Notes: generated from the letters alone by a model not told the origin. DNA of 64,000 bases from UBA7657 sp049652985 (GCA_049652985.1 JBASFK010000001.1:310001-374000); one strand, 5' to 3'; positions 26,258 through 35,393 are shown, numbered from the stretch's first letter. A program made the numbers and translations.

Positions 26258-28174
26258 TTAAACGCCCTGCGGCAAAACCCCGCCGCCCGAAGGAACTGAG
26301 GATTTCTTTTTACCGCCCGGGGCCGGGTCGGTGTCTGAATCGTCGCGCAGGATCGGCTCGCCGCGCAGAATGGCTTTAATTTCCTCGCCCGAGAGCATTT
26401 CATATTCCAGCAGCGCCTTCGCGACCTTGTGCAGGTCGCCAAGATTGTCTTTCAGAATTTGCCGCGCACGAGCGTAACCCTGCTCGACGATGCGGCGCAC
26501 TTCCGTGTCGACAATCGCCGCCGTTTCATCCGACATGTTCTTGCTCTGCGAAACCGAGTGGCCGAGGAAAACTTCTTCCTGATCCGAGGTGTAGCGCAGC
26601 GGCCCGAGCTTCTCACTCATGCCCCACTCCGTCACCATCCGGCGCGCCATGTTGGTCGCCATCGAAATATCGCTCGATGCGCCGGTCGTCACTTTCTCCG
26701 CGCCGAAAATAATTTCTTCGGCGACACGCCCACCCATCGCAACGGCCAAATCGGCATGAAGTTTTTCTTTCGCGACTGAAAGACGGTCGCGCTCCGGCAA
26801 ACGCATCACCAAACCAAGCGCACGCCCGCGCGGCACGATTGTCGCCTTGTGAATGGGGTCGGACGCAGGCTCATTCAGCGCGACGACGGCATGCCCCGCT
26901 TCATGATACGCGGTCAATTTTTTCTCGTCTTCCGACATGACCATCGATTTGCGCTCGGCGCCCATCATGACTTTGTCTTTCGCGTCCTCAAGCTCTTCCA
27001 TACTGACGACGCGTTTACCGCGGCGGGCAGCCAGCAGCGCCGCTTCATTGACCAAATTCGCAAGGTCCGCGCCCGAAAATCCCGGCGTGCCGCGCGCGAT
27101 GATGGTGGCGTCGACATTATTCGCCAGCGGCACTTTCTTCATATGAACTTTCAGGATTTTCTCGCGGCCCTTGATGTCGGGCAACGGCACCACGACCTGG
27201 CGATCGAAACGGCCCGGGCGCAACAGCGCGGGGTCGAGAACGTCCGGCCTGTTGGTCGCCGCGAGAATGATCACGCCTTCGTTGGATTCAAATCCATCCA
27301 TTTCAACAAGCAGCTGGTTGAGCGTCTGTTCGCGCTCGTCGTTGCCGCCGCCAAGGCCCGCGCCCCGGTGGCGCCCGACAGCGTCGATCTCGTCGATGAA
27401 AATAATGCACGGCGCGTTTTTCTTGCCCTGCTCGAACATGTCGCGGACCCGGCTCGCGCCGACGCCGACAAACATTTCAACAAAGTCCGAACCGGAAATC
27501 GTGAAGAACGGTACGTTCGCTTCGCCCGCGACAGCGCGCGCAACCAGCGTCTTACCCGTACCCGGCGAACCGACCAGCAGCGCGCCCTTCGGAATCTTCC
27601 CGCCGAGGCGTTGAAACTTTTGCGGGTCTTTCAGGAACTCGACGATCTCTTCCAGCTCCTGCTTGGCCTCTTCGATGCCCGCGACGTCTTCAAACGTCAC
27701 GCGGCCCTGCTTTTCGGTGAGCAAACGCGCGCGCGATTTGCCAAAGCCCATCGCACCGCCGCCTTTGCCGCCCTGCATCTGGCGCATGAACAAAATCCAC
27801 ACGCCGATGATTAAAAACGCTGGCAGCAGCGAAACTAAAATACTGAGAAAGCTGAGTCGCTCAGGCGCTTCTTCCTCGGCAGTGATCTGCACGCCGGTAC
27901 CCTGCATGCGCTCAACGACATTCTCGTTGGGCGGAACCATCGTGGTGAAAACTTCGCCGGAATTTGCATAATTTCCAAGCAGCGTCTGGCCCTGGATCGT
28001 CACATTCGAAATCCGGCCATTCTTGGCATCAGCCATAAAATCGCTGTAGGCGATGTTCTGGGTCCCGGCCGCTGTCTTGGGCTGCGATCCCTGGAATACG
28101 TTGAACAGGAAGATCAGCACCAGCGCGATCGCCAGCCAGAAAATCAGGTTTTTACCGAATGCGTTGTTGTTCAC
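26258..28174 (-). CDS. ftsH: ATP-dependent zinc metalloprotease FtsH
   Basis: The 638-residue membrane protease has two N-terminal membrane segments, an AAA ATPase domain and an M41 peptidase domain with HEAGHA. Walker A reads GSPGTGKT where most FtsH have GPPGTGKT, Walker B reads CIIFIDEIDAVGRHRG, and the SRH region is ATNRPDVLDPALLRPGRFDR. The family start MNNNAFGKN-like appears as GTG at 28174 with AAAGG nine bases upstream; longer ATG starts would add a non-family extension. FtsH degrades membrane and regulatory proteins and is usually essential. Confidence 0.95.
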   Translation of the reverse strand: MNNNAFGKNLIFWLAIALVLIFLFNVFQGSQPKTAAGTQNIAYSDFMADAKNGRISNVTIQGQTLLGNYANSGEVFTTMVPPNENVVERMQGTGVQITAEEEAPERLSFLSILVSLLPAFLIIGVWILFMRQMQGGKGGGAMGFGKSRARLLTEKQGRVTFEDVAGIEEAKQELEEIVEFLKDPQKFQRLGGKIPKGALLVGSPGTGKTLVARAVAGEANVPFFTISGSDFVEMFVGVGASRVRDMFEQGKKNAPCIIFIDEIDAVGRHRGAGLGGGNDEREQTLNQLLVEMDGFESNEGVIILAATNRPDVLDPALLRPGRFDRQVVVPLPDIKGREKILKVHMKKVPLANNVDATIIARGTPGFSGADLANLVNEAALLAARRGKRVVSMEELEDAKDKVMMGAERKSMVMSEDEKKLTAYHEAGHAVVALNEPASDPIHKATIVPRGRALGLVMRLPERDRLSVAKEKLHADLAVAMGGRVAEEIIFGAEKVTTGASSDISMATNMARRMVTEWGMSEKLGPLRYTSDQEEVFLGHSVSQSKNMSDETAAIVDTEVRRIVEQGYARARQILKDNLGDLHKVAKALLEYEMLSGEEIKAILRGEPILRDDSDTDPAPGGKKKSSVPSGGGVLPQGV

Positions 28175-28251
28175 TGCAAGGAACCTTTCTAGTTCTATTT
28201 TAACCCGCTTGAGAGGGCTTATCCTAAAGAAACCTAATCGCTTTGTCCAAA

Positions 28252-28265
28252 GGGGCAAGCGCCCC
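28252..28265 (-). terminator. Short GC hairpin downstream of tilS
   Basis: GGGGC (28252-28256) and GCCCC (28261-28265) form a 5-bp stem with a four-base loop, followed on the minus strand by only three T. It could help end the tilS transcript, but it is weak. Confidence 0.3.
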
Positions 28266-28272
28266 GCTTATT

Positions 28273-28417
28273 AGGGTGAGTGTTCATTCAAAGTATTTTG
28301 TGCCGAAAAATGTGGTTTTCGAGAACCGTATCGCAGAATATATACGCATATTTGAGAAACGGAAGCGCAGAAAACCACGATTTGCAGGCCAAAAGACTAA
28401 GAATGGGCACTCACCCT
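28273..28417. repeat. Nested inverted-repeat element between ftsH and tilS
   Basis: Outer arms AGGGTGAGTGTTCATTC (28273-28289) and GAATGGGCACTCACCCT (28401-28417) are complementary except for two positions, which would still pair as G-U on the plus-strand RNA. Inner arms GTGGTTTTC (28312-28320) and GAAAACCAC (28370-28378) are perfect. CGTAT (28327-28331) and ATACG (28341-28345) can form a third stem. The outer right arm supplies the tilS stop codon. It looks like a small palindromic mobile-type element or a structured RNA. Confidence 0.55.
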
Positions 28418-29439
28418 GCTTTATCCATATTCTCGACGCTCACGATCAGCAGACCCTCCCGGTCGTCGCGCTCGAAAATCAGCCCGCCCAGGGTCCGCTT
28501 GGTGAAGGCTGCCGGGCTTATGAAATCCCGGAACAGGGATTCGATCTTCTCCATCCGGGGCAGGTATTCGCCACCCGGCCGGAGCGTCTTCATGGCATGA
28601 ATCAGGACCCTCAAAACAATCTCGTCCGGCCACGGCTTCAGGGCTTCAGTCTTATAAACGATACGAGTCGTATCACTTGAAATAATGGCGGAAACCTGAG
28701 CTTTTTCAGCGATATTGTCAAGCGCGGCACGGGCACGGTCCAGCCTCTCGGATGTCACCGCCAGCCGCTTGGACGACAGCCCTTCCGCCTCCAGCGCCGT
28801 AAGCGATTTTCGCAGCCGCACCCGCGCGAAATTGTCCGATTTGTTGCTGGGGTCATTCACGAACGGAACCCCCATCGCCGCACAGGTCGCCAGCAACCTG
28901 TCCTTGGGCAAAGCGAGAAACGGTCGCAGCAGAATTAAGCTATTATTCTTCTGGACCGCCCGCATCGCCGCCAGCCCGTCCAGCCCGCTGCCCATCGCAA
29001 GCCGCAGAAGGAAAGTCTCCGCCTGGTCGTCCTGGTGATGCGCGAGAAACAGAGCCTTAACCCCCTGCGCCGCGCAATATTCACCCATCAGTCTGTAGCG
29101 CGCGTTACGCGCTTCCTCCTGGATGCGGTTTTGGGGCTTCTCACCCTCCCATTTTAAGACTGTATGGCGGATACCCGGCCAGCCTTTCAGCCATTCAGAC
29201 ACCTGCGCCGCCTCGGCGGCGGATTCAGGCCGCAGCCCGTGATCGATCGTGAGCGCGTGAATGGTTTTGTTATTTTGCCCCGCCCAGCCGGATAACAGCT
29301 TCACCAGCGCCATGCTGTCCGGTCCGCCGGAAACGGCGGCAGCGAATGCATTGTCATTCAGTGCGGATGGAAAGCGCTCGGCAAGCAGCGCGGAAAATTC
29401 ATCGGGAGTAAGGTCGGCCCGGGGAGGCTCAGCAGCCAA
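28411..29439 (-). CDS. tilS: tRNA(Ile)-lysidine synthetase
   Basis: The 342-residue enzyme modifies C34 of the CAU-anticodon tRNA-Ile to lysidine using ATP. The PP-loop AAAVSGGPDSMALVKLL is near residue 35, and LFLAHHQDDQAETFLLRLAMGSGLDGLAAM matches the family (only key residues H-x-D-D-Q-x-E-T are cited as diagnostic). The C-terminus ends within the right arm of a palindromic element and the protein is shorter than E. coli TilS, though many alphaproteobacterial enzymes are also short. The start overlaps cpoB by 11 bases. Confidence 0.93.
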   Translation of the reverse strand: MAAEPPRADLTPDEFSALLAERFPSALNDNAFAAAVSGGPDSMALVKLLSGWAGQNNKTIHALTIDHGLRPESAAEAAQVSEWLKGWPGIRHTVLKWEGEKPQNRIQEEARNARYRLMGEYCAAQGVKALFLAHHQDDQAETFLLRLAMGSGLDGLAAMRAVQKNNSLILLRPFLALPKDRLLATCAAMGVPFVNDPSNKSDNFARVRLRKSLTALEAEGLSSKRLAVTSERLDRARAALDNIAEKAQVSAIISSDTTRIVYKTEALKPWPDEIVLRVLIHAMKTLRPGGEYLPRMEKIESLFRDFISPAAFTKRTLGGLIFERDDREGLLIVSVENMDKAG

Positions 29440-30430
29440 GGCGCGTCATTTCCTGCTGGGCGCGGCGCATGACAGGGCCGCTGCTTGCGAATTGTTTTTC
29501 AACCTGGCCAAGCGCGACGCAGGCGTCGGTCTTCTTGTTCATGCCGGAAAGCGACATACCCATTTTCAAAAGATTATCCGCCGCCTTCGCGCCTTTCGGG
29601 TCTTTCTGGTAGCCTTCGGCAAATGTCTTTGCGGCTTTCTCGAACTGGCCGCGCACGTAATAGGTTTCGCCCAGCCAGTACGTCGCATTGCCCGTCAGCG
29701 GGTGACCGGGATATTGCTTGAGGAACGAGTTGAATTCTTTTTCCGCTTCGTTGTACTGCGCGCCCTTCAGAAGCGAGAAAGCATTTTCGTACAGCGTCGC
29801 GGCGGCGTCAGCACCGGCATAACCGCCTGCATCGCTGCCCGTGAGTGTGCCAAGCTGGCCATCGGCGCCCGCCGCCGCCGAGCCTGAATTCCATTGATAA
29901 TTACTGCTGGTGTCGGACGGCGTAAGCCCCGGCGAAGCAACAGGCGCGCGCTCCTGGTGTTCCATGCCGCCGCTGGAATCGACGGAGCCGCTGCGGATCG
30001 GGTTGTTGGTGAAACTGCCGCCCGTTGAACCGCTGCTGAAGCCGCCACTGCCGCCGTCCTGCGCGCCGCCAAGGCGCACATCAATATCGGCGGAGAGTTT
30101 TTCAAGCTGCTCCCTTAGTTGCCGGATCTGGTGATCCTGCTCCTCGAGCCGTCCCGTAAGGGCGCGGATTTCGCTTTCAAATTGCTGGATACGGATTTCC
30201 GCATCGGCGCTCGCGGGCGAAGAACCACCGGCACCGGCGGGAGGAGTCTCACCTCTGTAAACAGCGCGGCCCAGTGTATCGAGTTCATTCTCGATGCGGT
30301 TCAGGCGGCTGGTCACTTCGCGGTTGGACTGCGCGAACGCACCTGCGGGCGCGAGCGACAGGCCAAATACCAGAAGGCCCAGAAAAATCTGGGCCTTCTT
30401 GAATGATTTTGATTTGCCGGAAACGGCCAT
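29429..30430 (-). CDS. cpoB: Tol-Pal system protein CpoB (YbgF)
   Basis: From ATG 30430 the 333-residue product has a signal peptide (cleavage near AFAQ) and an N-terminal coiled coil rich in Arg/Glu/Leu. A Gly/Ser-rich linker follows, then a C-terminal TPR domain (NAFSLLKGAQYNEAEKEFNS, ATYWLGETYYVRGQFEKAAK). CpoB coordinates Tol-Pal with peptidoglycan synthesis during outer-membrane constriction. It starts four bases after the pal stop. A 12-bp hairpin lies within its signal-peptide codons. Confidence 0.92.
   Translation of the reverse strand: MAVSGKSKSFKKAQIFLGLLVFGLSLAPAGAFAQSNREVTSRLNRIENELDTLGRAVYRGETPPAGAGGSSPASADAEIRIQQFESEIRALTGRLEEQDHQIRQLREQLEKLSADIDVRLGGAQDGGSGGFSSGSTGGSFTNNPIRSGSVDSSGGMEHQERAPVASPGLTPSDTSSNYQWNSGSAAAGADGQLGTLTGSDAGGYAGADAAATLYENAFSLLKGAQYNEAEKEFNSFLKQYPGHPLTGNATYWLGETYYVRGQFEKAAKTFAEGYQKDPKGAKAADNLLKMGMSLSGMNKKTDACVALGQVEKQFASSGPVMRRAQQEMTRLGC
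30372..30399 (-). other. 12-bp hairpin inside the start of cpoB
   Basis: AGAAGGCCCAGA (30372-30383) and its exact complement (30388-30399) flank AAAA. The structure lies 31 bases inside cpoB and has no T-tract. It could slow ribosomes or lower cpoB expression relative to pal. Confidence 0.45.
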
Positions 30431-30434
30431 TGTC

Positions 30435-30956
30435 TTATTCAACAACCGTTACGCCGCGGCGGTTTTGCGACCATGCGGTTTCGCTCGAGCCGGGAACGGC
30501 GGGGCGTTCCTTGCCGTAGGAAACCGTCGTCACGCGACCGGCATCAACGCCGAGAGCGACGAGGTAATTCTTGGCCGAGTTTGCGCGGCGCTCGCCGAGG
30601 GCGAGGTTGTATTCGCGGGTGCCGCGTTCGTCAGCGTGGCCTTCAACCGTCACGCGGAGGTTCGGGTACTGTGCCAGCCAGTTCGCCTGGCGGCCCAGTG
30701 TATCGCGGGCTTCCTGGCTGAGGTCGTACTGGTCGTAACCGAAGAAGATGCGGTCGCCGACATTGACAACAAAGTCGGCCTGCGTGCCGGGCGCTGCGCC
30801 CTGGCCTTGCTGGCCGTCGCCATAAATTTCATTAAGCGGACCGGTTGTGCTTTCCGTGCCCAGGGTTGCCTGTTCCTCCATCGCAGCGTCATCTGTCGAT
30901 TCGCAGGCGCTGACCGTGAACAGAACGGCAAAAATCATTAAATAACGAGCGAGCAT
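30435..30956 (-). CDS. pal: Peptidoglycan-associated lipoprotein Pal
   Basis: The 173-residue lipoprotein has a lipobox ending at VSAC and an OmpA-type peptidoglycan-binding domain. The diagnostic segment is VEGHADERGTREYNLALGER, followed by RVTTVSYGKERP. It links the outer membrane to peptidoglycan and works with TolB, which is not in this window. Two adjacent ATGs are possible; AAGGAG is six bases before the second (30956), which is chosen. A much longer open frame to 31295 is not coding. Confidence 0.95.
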   Translation of the reverse strand: MLARYLMIFAVLFTVSACESTDDAAMEEQATLGTESTTGPLNEIYGDGQQGQGAAPGTQADFVVNVGDRIFFGYDQYDLSQEARDTLGRQANWLAQYPNLRVTVEGHADERGTREYNLALGERRANSAKNYLVALGVDAGRVTTVSYGKERPAVPGSSETAWSQNRRGVTVVE

Positions 30957-31113
30957 CATCTTCTCCTTGAATATAGAAATCGCAAAACAATAAATCTTGC
31001 CGATTCGCAACCGGCTGGCAGACAAGTAATATTCCCTTCCACCGGGGGATGCAAGGGCGTACCTGCCCTTATAAACGAATATTTTACGGGAAAGTTCATT
31101 TTTTCCTGCGCTT

Positions 31114-31968
31114 TTATTTATCGCGTCCGGACAGGGAGTTTTTGAGGTCCTGCAGCAGCATCGCCGCATCGTGGCGATCGCGGTCCTTGGGGGCCTTTTT
31201 AATATATTCCTCCAGCGCCGCAATCGCGGGCATGTTCTGCCCTGTCCGCGCATATAAAACCCCGGCGTCCAGCAGCAGCCTGTACTCGCCCGCATCGATC
31301 AGGCGCATGGCCTCAACAGTATGCAACGCGCCCGTGTAATCCTCGCCTTCGATCTGGCGGTATTTAATATTGTTCTGAAGTCTCATTAAAATATCGCGGT
31401 TTGGCGCGGCGTTGAAATAATCCGCCGAAAGCTCCGCGTCCGGACCACGCACCTGCTTCACAAAACTTCTCAGGTCCGGCGCTTCCAGGATTTTGCAATC
31501 ATGAAACGGGTCGAAGATGAAACGGCTGCTATCCTTGTCGAGCCTGCACAGAAAATGCCCGGGGAAATCGAGACCATAAACCCCCCACTCCTGCGCACGC
31601 GCCGCCGCGATATAAAGAATGGAGAGCGTAATCGGCAAACCCTTGCGCCGGTCGATCACGCGCATCAGGCTCGCATTCTGCAAATCGTCATATGTTTCGC
31701 CATCGCCGACGTAACCGTTCTTCGTGACGATCACATGCTTCAGCGCCGCAAGCTGCGTGCCCCCGTCATCTGCCGCGCCCGCCGCGATCAATGTCTTATG
31801 ATGCTCTGCAGTTTCCTCGCCGAGCTTGCGGATATGATGGATATAACGCTCTGTCGCCACACCCGGCTGCTCGCGCGCCGCCAGCGCCAGCGCAGCGCGC
31901 GCAAGATCAATCTCGCCGTCGGCGATTTCCGCCAGCATGCCGAGATAAGCATGCGGATCGAAGGGCAT
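31114..31968 (-). CDS. SirB1 family protein with transglutaminase-like and TPR regions
   Basis: The 284-residue product matches the SirB1/transglutaminase-like family. It shows DDLQNASLMRVIDRRKGLPI, TLSILYIAAARAQEWGVYGL and DFPGHFLCRL in the N-terminal two-thirds, then a short TPR-like end (LLLDAGVLYARTGQNMPAIA). The biochemical role of this family is not settled. Its ATG overlaps the stop of the BON lipoprotein gene (TAATG). Confidence 0.85.
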   Translation of the reverse strand: MPFDPHAYLGMLAEIADGEIDLARAALALAAREQPGVATERYIHHIRKLGEETAEHHKTLIAAGAADDGGTQLAALKHVIVTKNGYVGDGETYDDLQNASLMRVIDRRKGLPITLSILYIAAARAQEWGVYGLDFPGHFLCRLDKDSSRFIFDPFHDCKILEAPDLRSFVKQVRGPDAELSADYFNAAPNRDILMRLQNNIKYRQIEGEDYTGALHTVEAMRLIDAGEYRLLLDAGVLYARTGQNMPAIAALEEYIKKAPKDRDRHDAAMLLQDLKNSLSGRDK

Positions 31969-32732
31969 TAATTAAGCTGTTCGCTTTGCACCGGCTCGGG
32001 CACCAGTAACACGGGCTGGTGATCGCTCCGGTAGGTCGCATCATCCGACGGTGCTTCATCCGGCCACGTCTCCGCGCCCATGGAATCTGCCTGCGGCTCA
32101 GACTGGTAATTACCCTGTTGCGGGGAATGCTGCGTCGGTTCGCTGCTCATTACCGGGCGGCCCAGCAGCTTCACATAGCTCACGACTTGTTTGACGTCGG
32201 GAATAGTGCGCGCTTTTTCGATCACGCGGTTCAGTTCCTGTTGGTTCTGCGCCGAACCCATCAGGTAGACCGTGCCCTGCACCGTATCAATGGAATAATT
32301 GATGGATTGAATGTTGCGGTCGAACGTAATCGCCGCGCGCAGGCGCGATGTGATCCACGTATCGCGCGCGAAACCGGTGACGCCGCCGCCTTTCGCGACG
32401 CGGATTTCGTTGATGACCTGCTTGACGCCCTTGGGCTGCCACGCAAGGCGCACAGCCTCGACACGCGCTTCCGGATTTTGCACGACGCCCGTGATCAGCA
32501 CGCGGCCCTGGTTGATGGTCAGGTCAAGCTTGGCGAACGTATCGACATCATACTGGAACCACAGCTTGTTGATCTCGGCCTGTATCTGCGCGTCGGTCCA
32601 TGCGCGCTTGACGCCGCCCTCCTGCGCCGCCGCGACACCCGCCGTCGCGCCCGCACCGATCAGCATCCCTGCGCATCCGCCCAGCGTTAAGGGGGATGTC
32701 AGGACGAGGAGAAGAACAAGCCATTTCTTCAT
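31968..32732 (-). CDS. BON-domain lipoprotein
   Basis: From ATG 32732 the 254-residue product has a lipoprotein signal (LTSPLTLGGC) and two BON domains: about residues 45-115 (LDLTINQGRVLITGVVQNPE) and 125-190 (NYSIDTVQGTVYLMGSAQNQ). A Gln/Ser/Pro-rich tail follows. The pattern is that of OsmY/DolP-type envelope proteins that bind phospholipid and support outer-membrane integrity. An upstream in-frame start at 32804 would bury the signal peptide. Confidence 0.88.
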   Translation of the reverse strand: MKKWLVLLLVLTSPLTLGGCAGMLIGAGATAGVAAAQEGGVKRAWTDAQIQAEINKLWFQYDVDTFAKLDLTINQGRVLITGVVQNPEARVEAVRLAWQPKGVKQVINEIRVAKGGGVTGFARDTWITSRLRAAITFDRNIQSINYSIDTVQGTVYLMGSAQNQQELNRVIEKARTIPDVKQVVSYVKLLGRPVMSSEPTQHSPQQGNYQSEPQADSMGAETWPDEAPSDDATYRSDHQPVLLVPEPVQSEQLN

Positions 32733-32785
32733 GATGGAATTCCTTAGGAGTAAGTCGAAAAAAGAATCAGGTGCAGGAACGCTTA

Positions 32786-33154
32786 TTATGAACGCGCCCG
32801 CCATGCGTTGTCCAGATGGCGGAAAGAAAACGGCAGAGCGAAAACAACCGCGTCGAAACGCATATCCAGCCCCGCGAAATGCGGATGCGTGGCCAGAAAA
32901 TGCCGCGCCGCGGTTTCCACCCGCAACCTGTTGCGCATCGTCACGGATTCGAGAGCCGAACTCATCGTCCCCCGTCCTTTCACCTCTACGAAGACCAGCG
33001 TGTTTTTCCTGCGCGCGACGATGTCGATTTCGCCGCCCGGCGTTTTATAGCGCACTTTAAGAATTTTATAGCCCTTGATCTGTAAATACAGCGCCGCCAG
33101 CCGTTCCAGCCGCGCGCCTTTTTTATAGGCCTCGATGCGCTCAGCCTTTGCCAT
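32786..33154 (-). CDS. yraN: YraN family endonuclease-like protein
   Basis: The 122-residue UPF0102 protein keeps the restriction-endonuclease-like core: GARLERLAALYLQIKGYKIL, GGEIDIVARRKNTLVFVEVK with E-x-D and E-x-K positions. The family's cellular role is unknown. Its ATG overlaps the 3' end of rsmI by 14 bases, an order (rsmI-yraN) common in proteobacteria. Confidence 0.9.
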   Translation of the reverse strand: MAKAERIEAYKKGARLERLAALYLQIKGYKILKVRYKTPGGEIDIVARRKNTLVFVEVKGRGTMSSALESVTMRNRLRVETAARHFLATHPHFAGLDMRFDAVVFALPFSFRHLDNAWRARS

Positions 33155-34043
33155 GCTTGAGCGCCAGTGAATAAATTTCCTTACGCGGGCGGCCTGAAAT
33201 CTCCGCGACATACGCCGCAGCCTCCTTCGTGCTCATGCTTTTCAGCGCTTTCTTCAATGCAACCCCGATTTCGTCATCGTCCATCGCCGCCGCCTGCCCG
33301 CGCCCGATCACGAGGACAATCTCGCCTTTCGGCTCGCTGCCCTCATACCGCACGATCAACTCGGAAACATTCCCGCGCACAATCTCCTCATGCAGCTTCG
33401 TCAGCTCCCGCGCCACCGCCACCTCGCGCTCACCCAGCGCCTCGTGAATATCCTTCAGCGCATCATGCAGCCGCGGCGCCGTCTCGAACGCGATCAGCGT
33501 CCCCGGCGCATTCTTCCATTCGCTTAAGTATTTTTTCCGCGCCGCGCTTTTCGGCGGCAGGAAACCGATGAACGAAAACGCGTCAGACGGCAGCCCCGAC
33601 AATTGCAGCGCCGTGAGCGGCGCGTTCGCACCGGGGATCGCCGTCACCATAATTCCTTCGCTGATGCATTCGCGCACCAGCTTATATCCCGGGTCGGACA
33701 CCAGCGGCGTCCCGGCGTCACTTATAAATGCTACCTTCTGCCCCTCGCGCAGCATTTGCAGAACCGGCCCCCGCTGCTTCGCGGCGTTGTGGTCGTTATA
33801 AGGCAGTAACGGTTTCTTTATCCCGAAATGCTCCAGTAGCTTGCCCGATACCCGCGTATCCTCGCAGATCACCCGGTCGCAGGCCGCCAGCACATCCAGC
33901 GCCCGCAGCGTAATATCGCCGAGATTCCCTATCGGCGTGGCGATCAGATACAGCCCCGGCGTCACCGCGTTTTTTCTGCGCGGAGGGAGTAGCCAGCCCC
34001 CCTCTTTCTCTTTGGCTTCTTTTTCGTTAGTCTGTCCTGACAT
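33141..34043 (-). CDS. rsmI: 16S rRNA 2'-O-ribose C1402 methyltransferase
   Basis: The 300-residue SAM-dependent tetrapyrrole-methylase-fold enzyme is identified by LIATPIGNLGDITLRALDVL, CEDTRVSGKLLEHFGI, AFISDAGTPLVSDPGYKLV and the GFLPPKSAARKKYL block. It methylates C1402 of 16S rRNA. An N-terminal charged extension of about 25 residues precedes the domain. It is divergent from the LpoA-like gene with only 20 bases between the start codons. Confidence 0.95.
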   Translation of the reverse strand: MSGQTNEKEAKEKEGGWLLPPRRKNAVTPGLYLIATPIGNLGDITLRALDVLAACDRVICEDTRVSGKLLEHFGIKKPLLPYNDHNAAKQRGPVLQMLREGQKVAFISDAGTPLVSDPGYKLVRECISEGIMVTAIPGANAPLTALQLSGLPSDAFSFIGFLPPKSAARKKYLSEWKNAPGTLIAFETAPRLHDALKDIHEALGEREVAVARELTKLHEEIVRGNVSELIVRYEGSEPKGEIVLVIGRGQAAAMDDDEIGVALKKALKSMSTKEAAAYVAEISGRPRKEIYSLALKHGKG

Positions 34044-34063
34044 TCCCGGAGAATATCAGACTC

Positions 34064-35338
34064 ATGAAAAGATTAAATCTTGTTTCTGCAATCATGTTGT
34101 GCGCGACTCTCGCGCTGACCGCGTGCGGCGGCCCTGCCTACAGGCCGGCCCAGGAAAAACCGCACATCCTCGGGCAGGAACAATCCGGCCCGCCCGCGCC
34201 CGCAGGCCCCCCGGCCTCCGCCGCTACGCCCGGGCAGCAGCAAAACCTCCGGCCCGTGAAGGTCGGCATCCTCCTCCCCCTCACCGGCAAGGACCAGCAG
34301 CTCGGCCAGTCGATGCTCAAGGCCGCGCAGATGGCGCTTTTCGATACAGGGTATGAAGGCTTCGAACTCATCCCGCGCGATACGAAATCCTCGCCGCAGG
34401 AAGCCGCCTCTGCCGCGCGCTCTGCGCTCGCGGGCGGGGCCGAACTCCTGCTCGGCCCGATCTTCTCGGACTCCGTCGCTGCCGTGAAACCCATAGCAAA
34501 ACAGGCGGGCGTCAACGTCATCGCCTTCAGCACTGACTGGAAACAGGCGGGCGGCGGCACGTTCATCATGGGCTTCATGCCCTTCGACCAGATCCAGCGC
34601 GTCGCACAGTTCGCCGCCGCCAGGAATATCCACAGCGTCGGCATCATCGCGCCCGACACCGAATACGGCACGATCACCAATTCCGCATTCCAGTCAGCAG
34701 CAACCCGCTACGGCATGAAGATCGCCGGAACCGAGCGCTTCAACCCCCAGACCCGCGAAATCGGCGCGACGGTGCGCAACTTCGCCCACTACGACCAGCG
34801 CCATCCCACCGGCCAGGCCGCCGTGAATGCCGGGCCGCCCCCTTATGATGCCGTATTCATGCCCGTCGGCGGCGACAACGCCAAAACCATCGCCAGCGTC
34901 ATGGTCCAGTTCGACCTGACGCCCGGGCAGGTCCGCCGCCTCGGCACCGGCCTGTTCGATGATCCGTCGCTGACCCGTGAACCCGGCCTCGAAGGCGCAT
35001 GGTTCGCCGCGCCCTCGCCCGGCGCGCGTGCCGCCTTCGAACGGCGCTTCACGCAAAGCTACGGGTATTCCGCCCCGCGCCTCACGACGCTGGCCTACGA
35101 CTCGACAGCGCTGGCCGCCATTCTCGCGAAACGCGGCCTTCAAAGTCCTGCTGCGAAGCCGGGCTTCGATACGGACTCGTTGATGAACCCGAACGGCTTC
35201 TCAGGCATCGACGGCATCTTCCGCTTCCGCCCCGACGGCACCGCCGAGCGCGGCCTTGCCGTGCTTGAAATCCGCCGCGGCGGCACCAGCGTCGTTGAGG
35301 AAGCCCCGAAAACCTTCCAGTCCGGCCCGACCAACTAG
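34064..35338 (+). CDS. LpoA/YraM-like penicillin-binding protein activator lipoprotein
   Basis: The 424-residue product has a lipobox LALTAC, a Pro/Gly/Gln-rich linker and a periplasmic-binding type I domain (VKVGILLPLTGKDQQLGQSM, ELLLGPIFSDSVAAVKPIAK, IIAPDTEYGTITNSAF). This matches the C-terminal part of LpoA, an outer-membrane lipoprotein that stimulates PBP1A in E. coli; the TPR N-terminal domain of E. coli LpoA is absent. The divergent rsmI-yraN arrangement is the usual context. Confidence 0.88.
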   Translation: MKRLNLVSAIMLCATLALTACGGPAYRPAQEKPHILGQEQSGPPAPAGPPASAATPGQQQNLRPVKVGILLPLTGKDQQLGQSMLKAAQMALFDTGYEGFELIPRDTKSSPQEAASAARSALAGGAELLLGPIFSDSVAAVKPIAKQAGVNVIAFSTDWKQAGGGTFIMGFMPFDQIQRVAQFAAARNIHSVGIIAPDTEYGTITNSAFQSAATRYGMKIAGTERFNPQTREIGATVRNFAHYDQRHPTGQAAVNAGPPPYDAVFMPVGGDNAKTIASVMVQFDLTPGQVRRLGTGLFDDPSLTREPGLEGAWFAAPSPGARAAFERRFTQSYGYSAPRLTTLAYDSTALAAILAKRGLQSPAAKPGFDTDSLMNPNGFSGIDGIFRFRPDGTAERGLAVLEIRRGGTSVVEEAPKTFQSGPTN

Positions 35339-35361
35339 CTGAATCTCCTGCTTTTTCCTTA

Positions 35362-35393
35362 CCTGCTCACAAACATGTGAATCGTTACGCAGG
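35362..35393. promoter_or_regulatory. Possible operator palindrome upstream of the TetR gene
   Basis: TCACA (35367-35371), AACA, TGTGA (35376-35380) form a 14-base hyphenated palindrome. It is flanked by an outer pair CCTGC (35362-35366) and GCAGG (35389-35393). It lies about 90 bases before the regulator's ATG, a sensible place for an autoregulatory TetR site. Confidence 0.3.

Noticed and set aside
26849..27814. A 321-codon plus-strand open frame
   Set aside because: It is antisense to the AAA domain of ftsH and has no protein-like features.
28273..28417. The nested repeat as a CRISPR or insertion sequence
   Set aside because: There are no direct repeats with spacers and no transposase; the element is too short to be autonomous.
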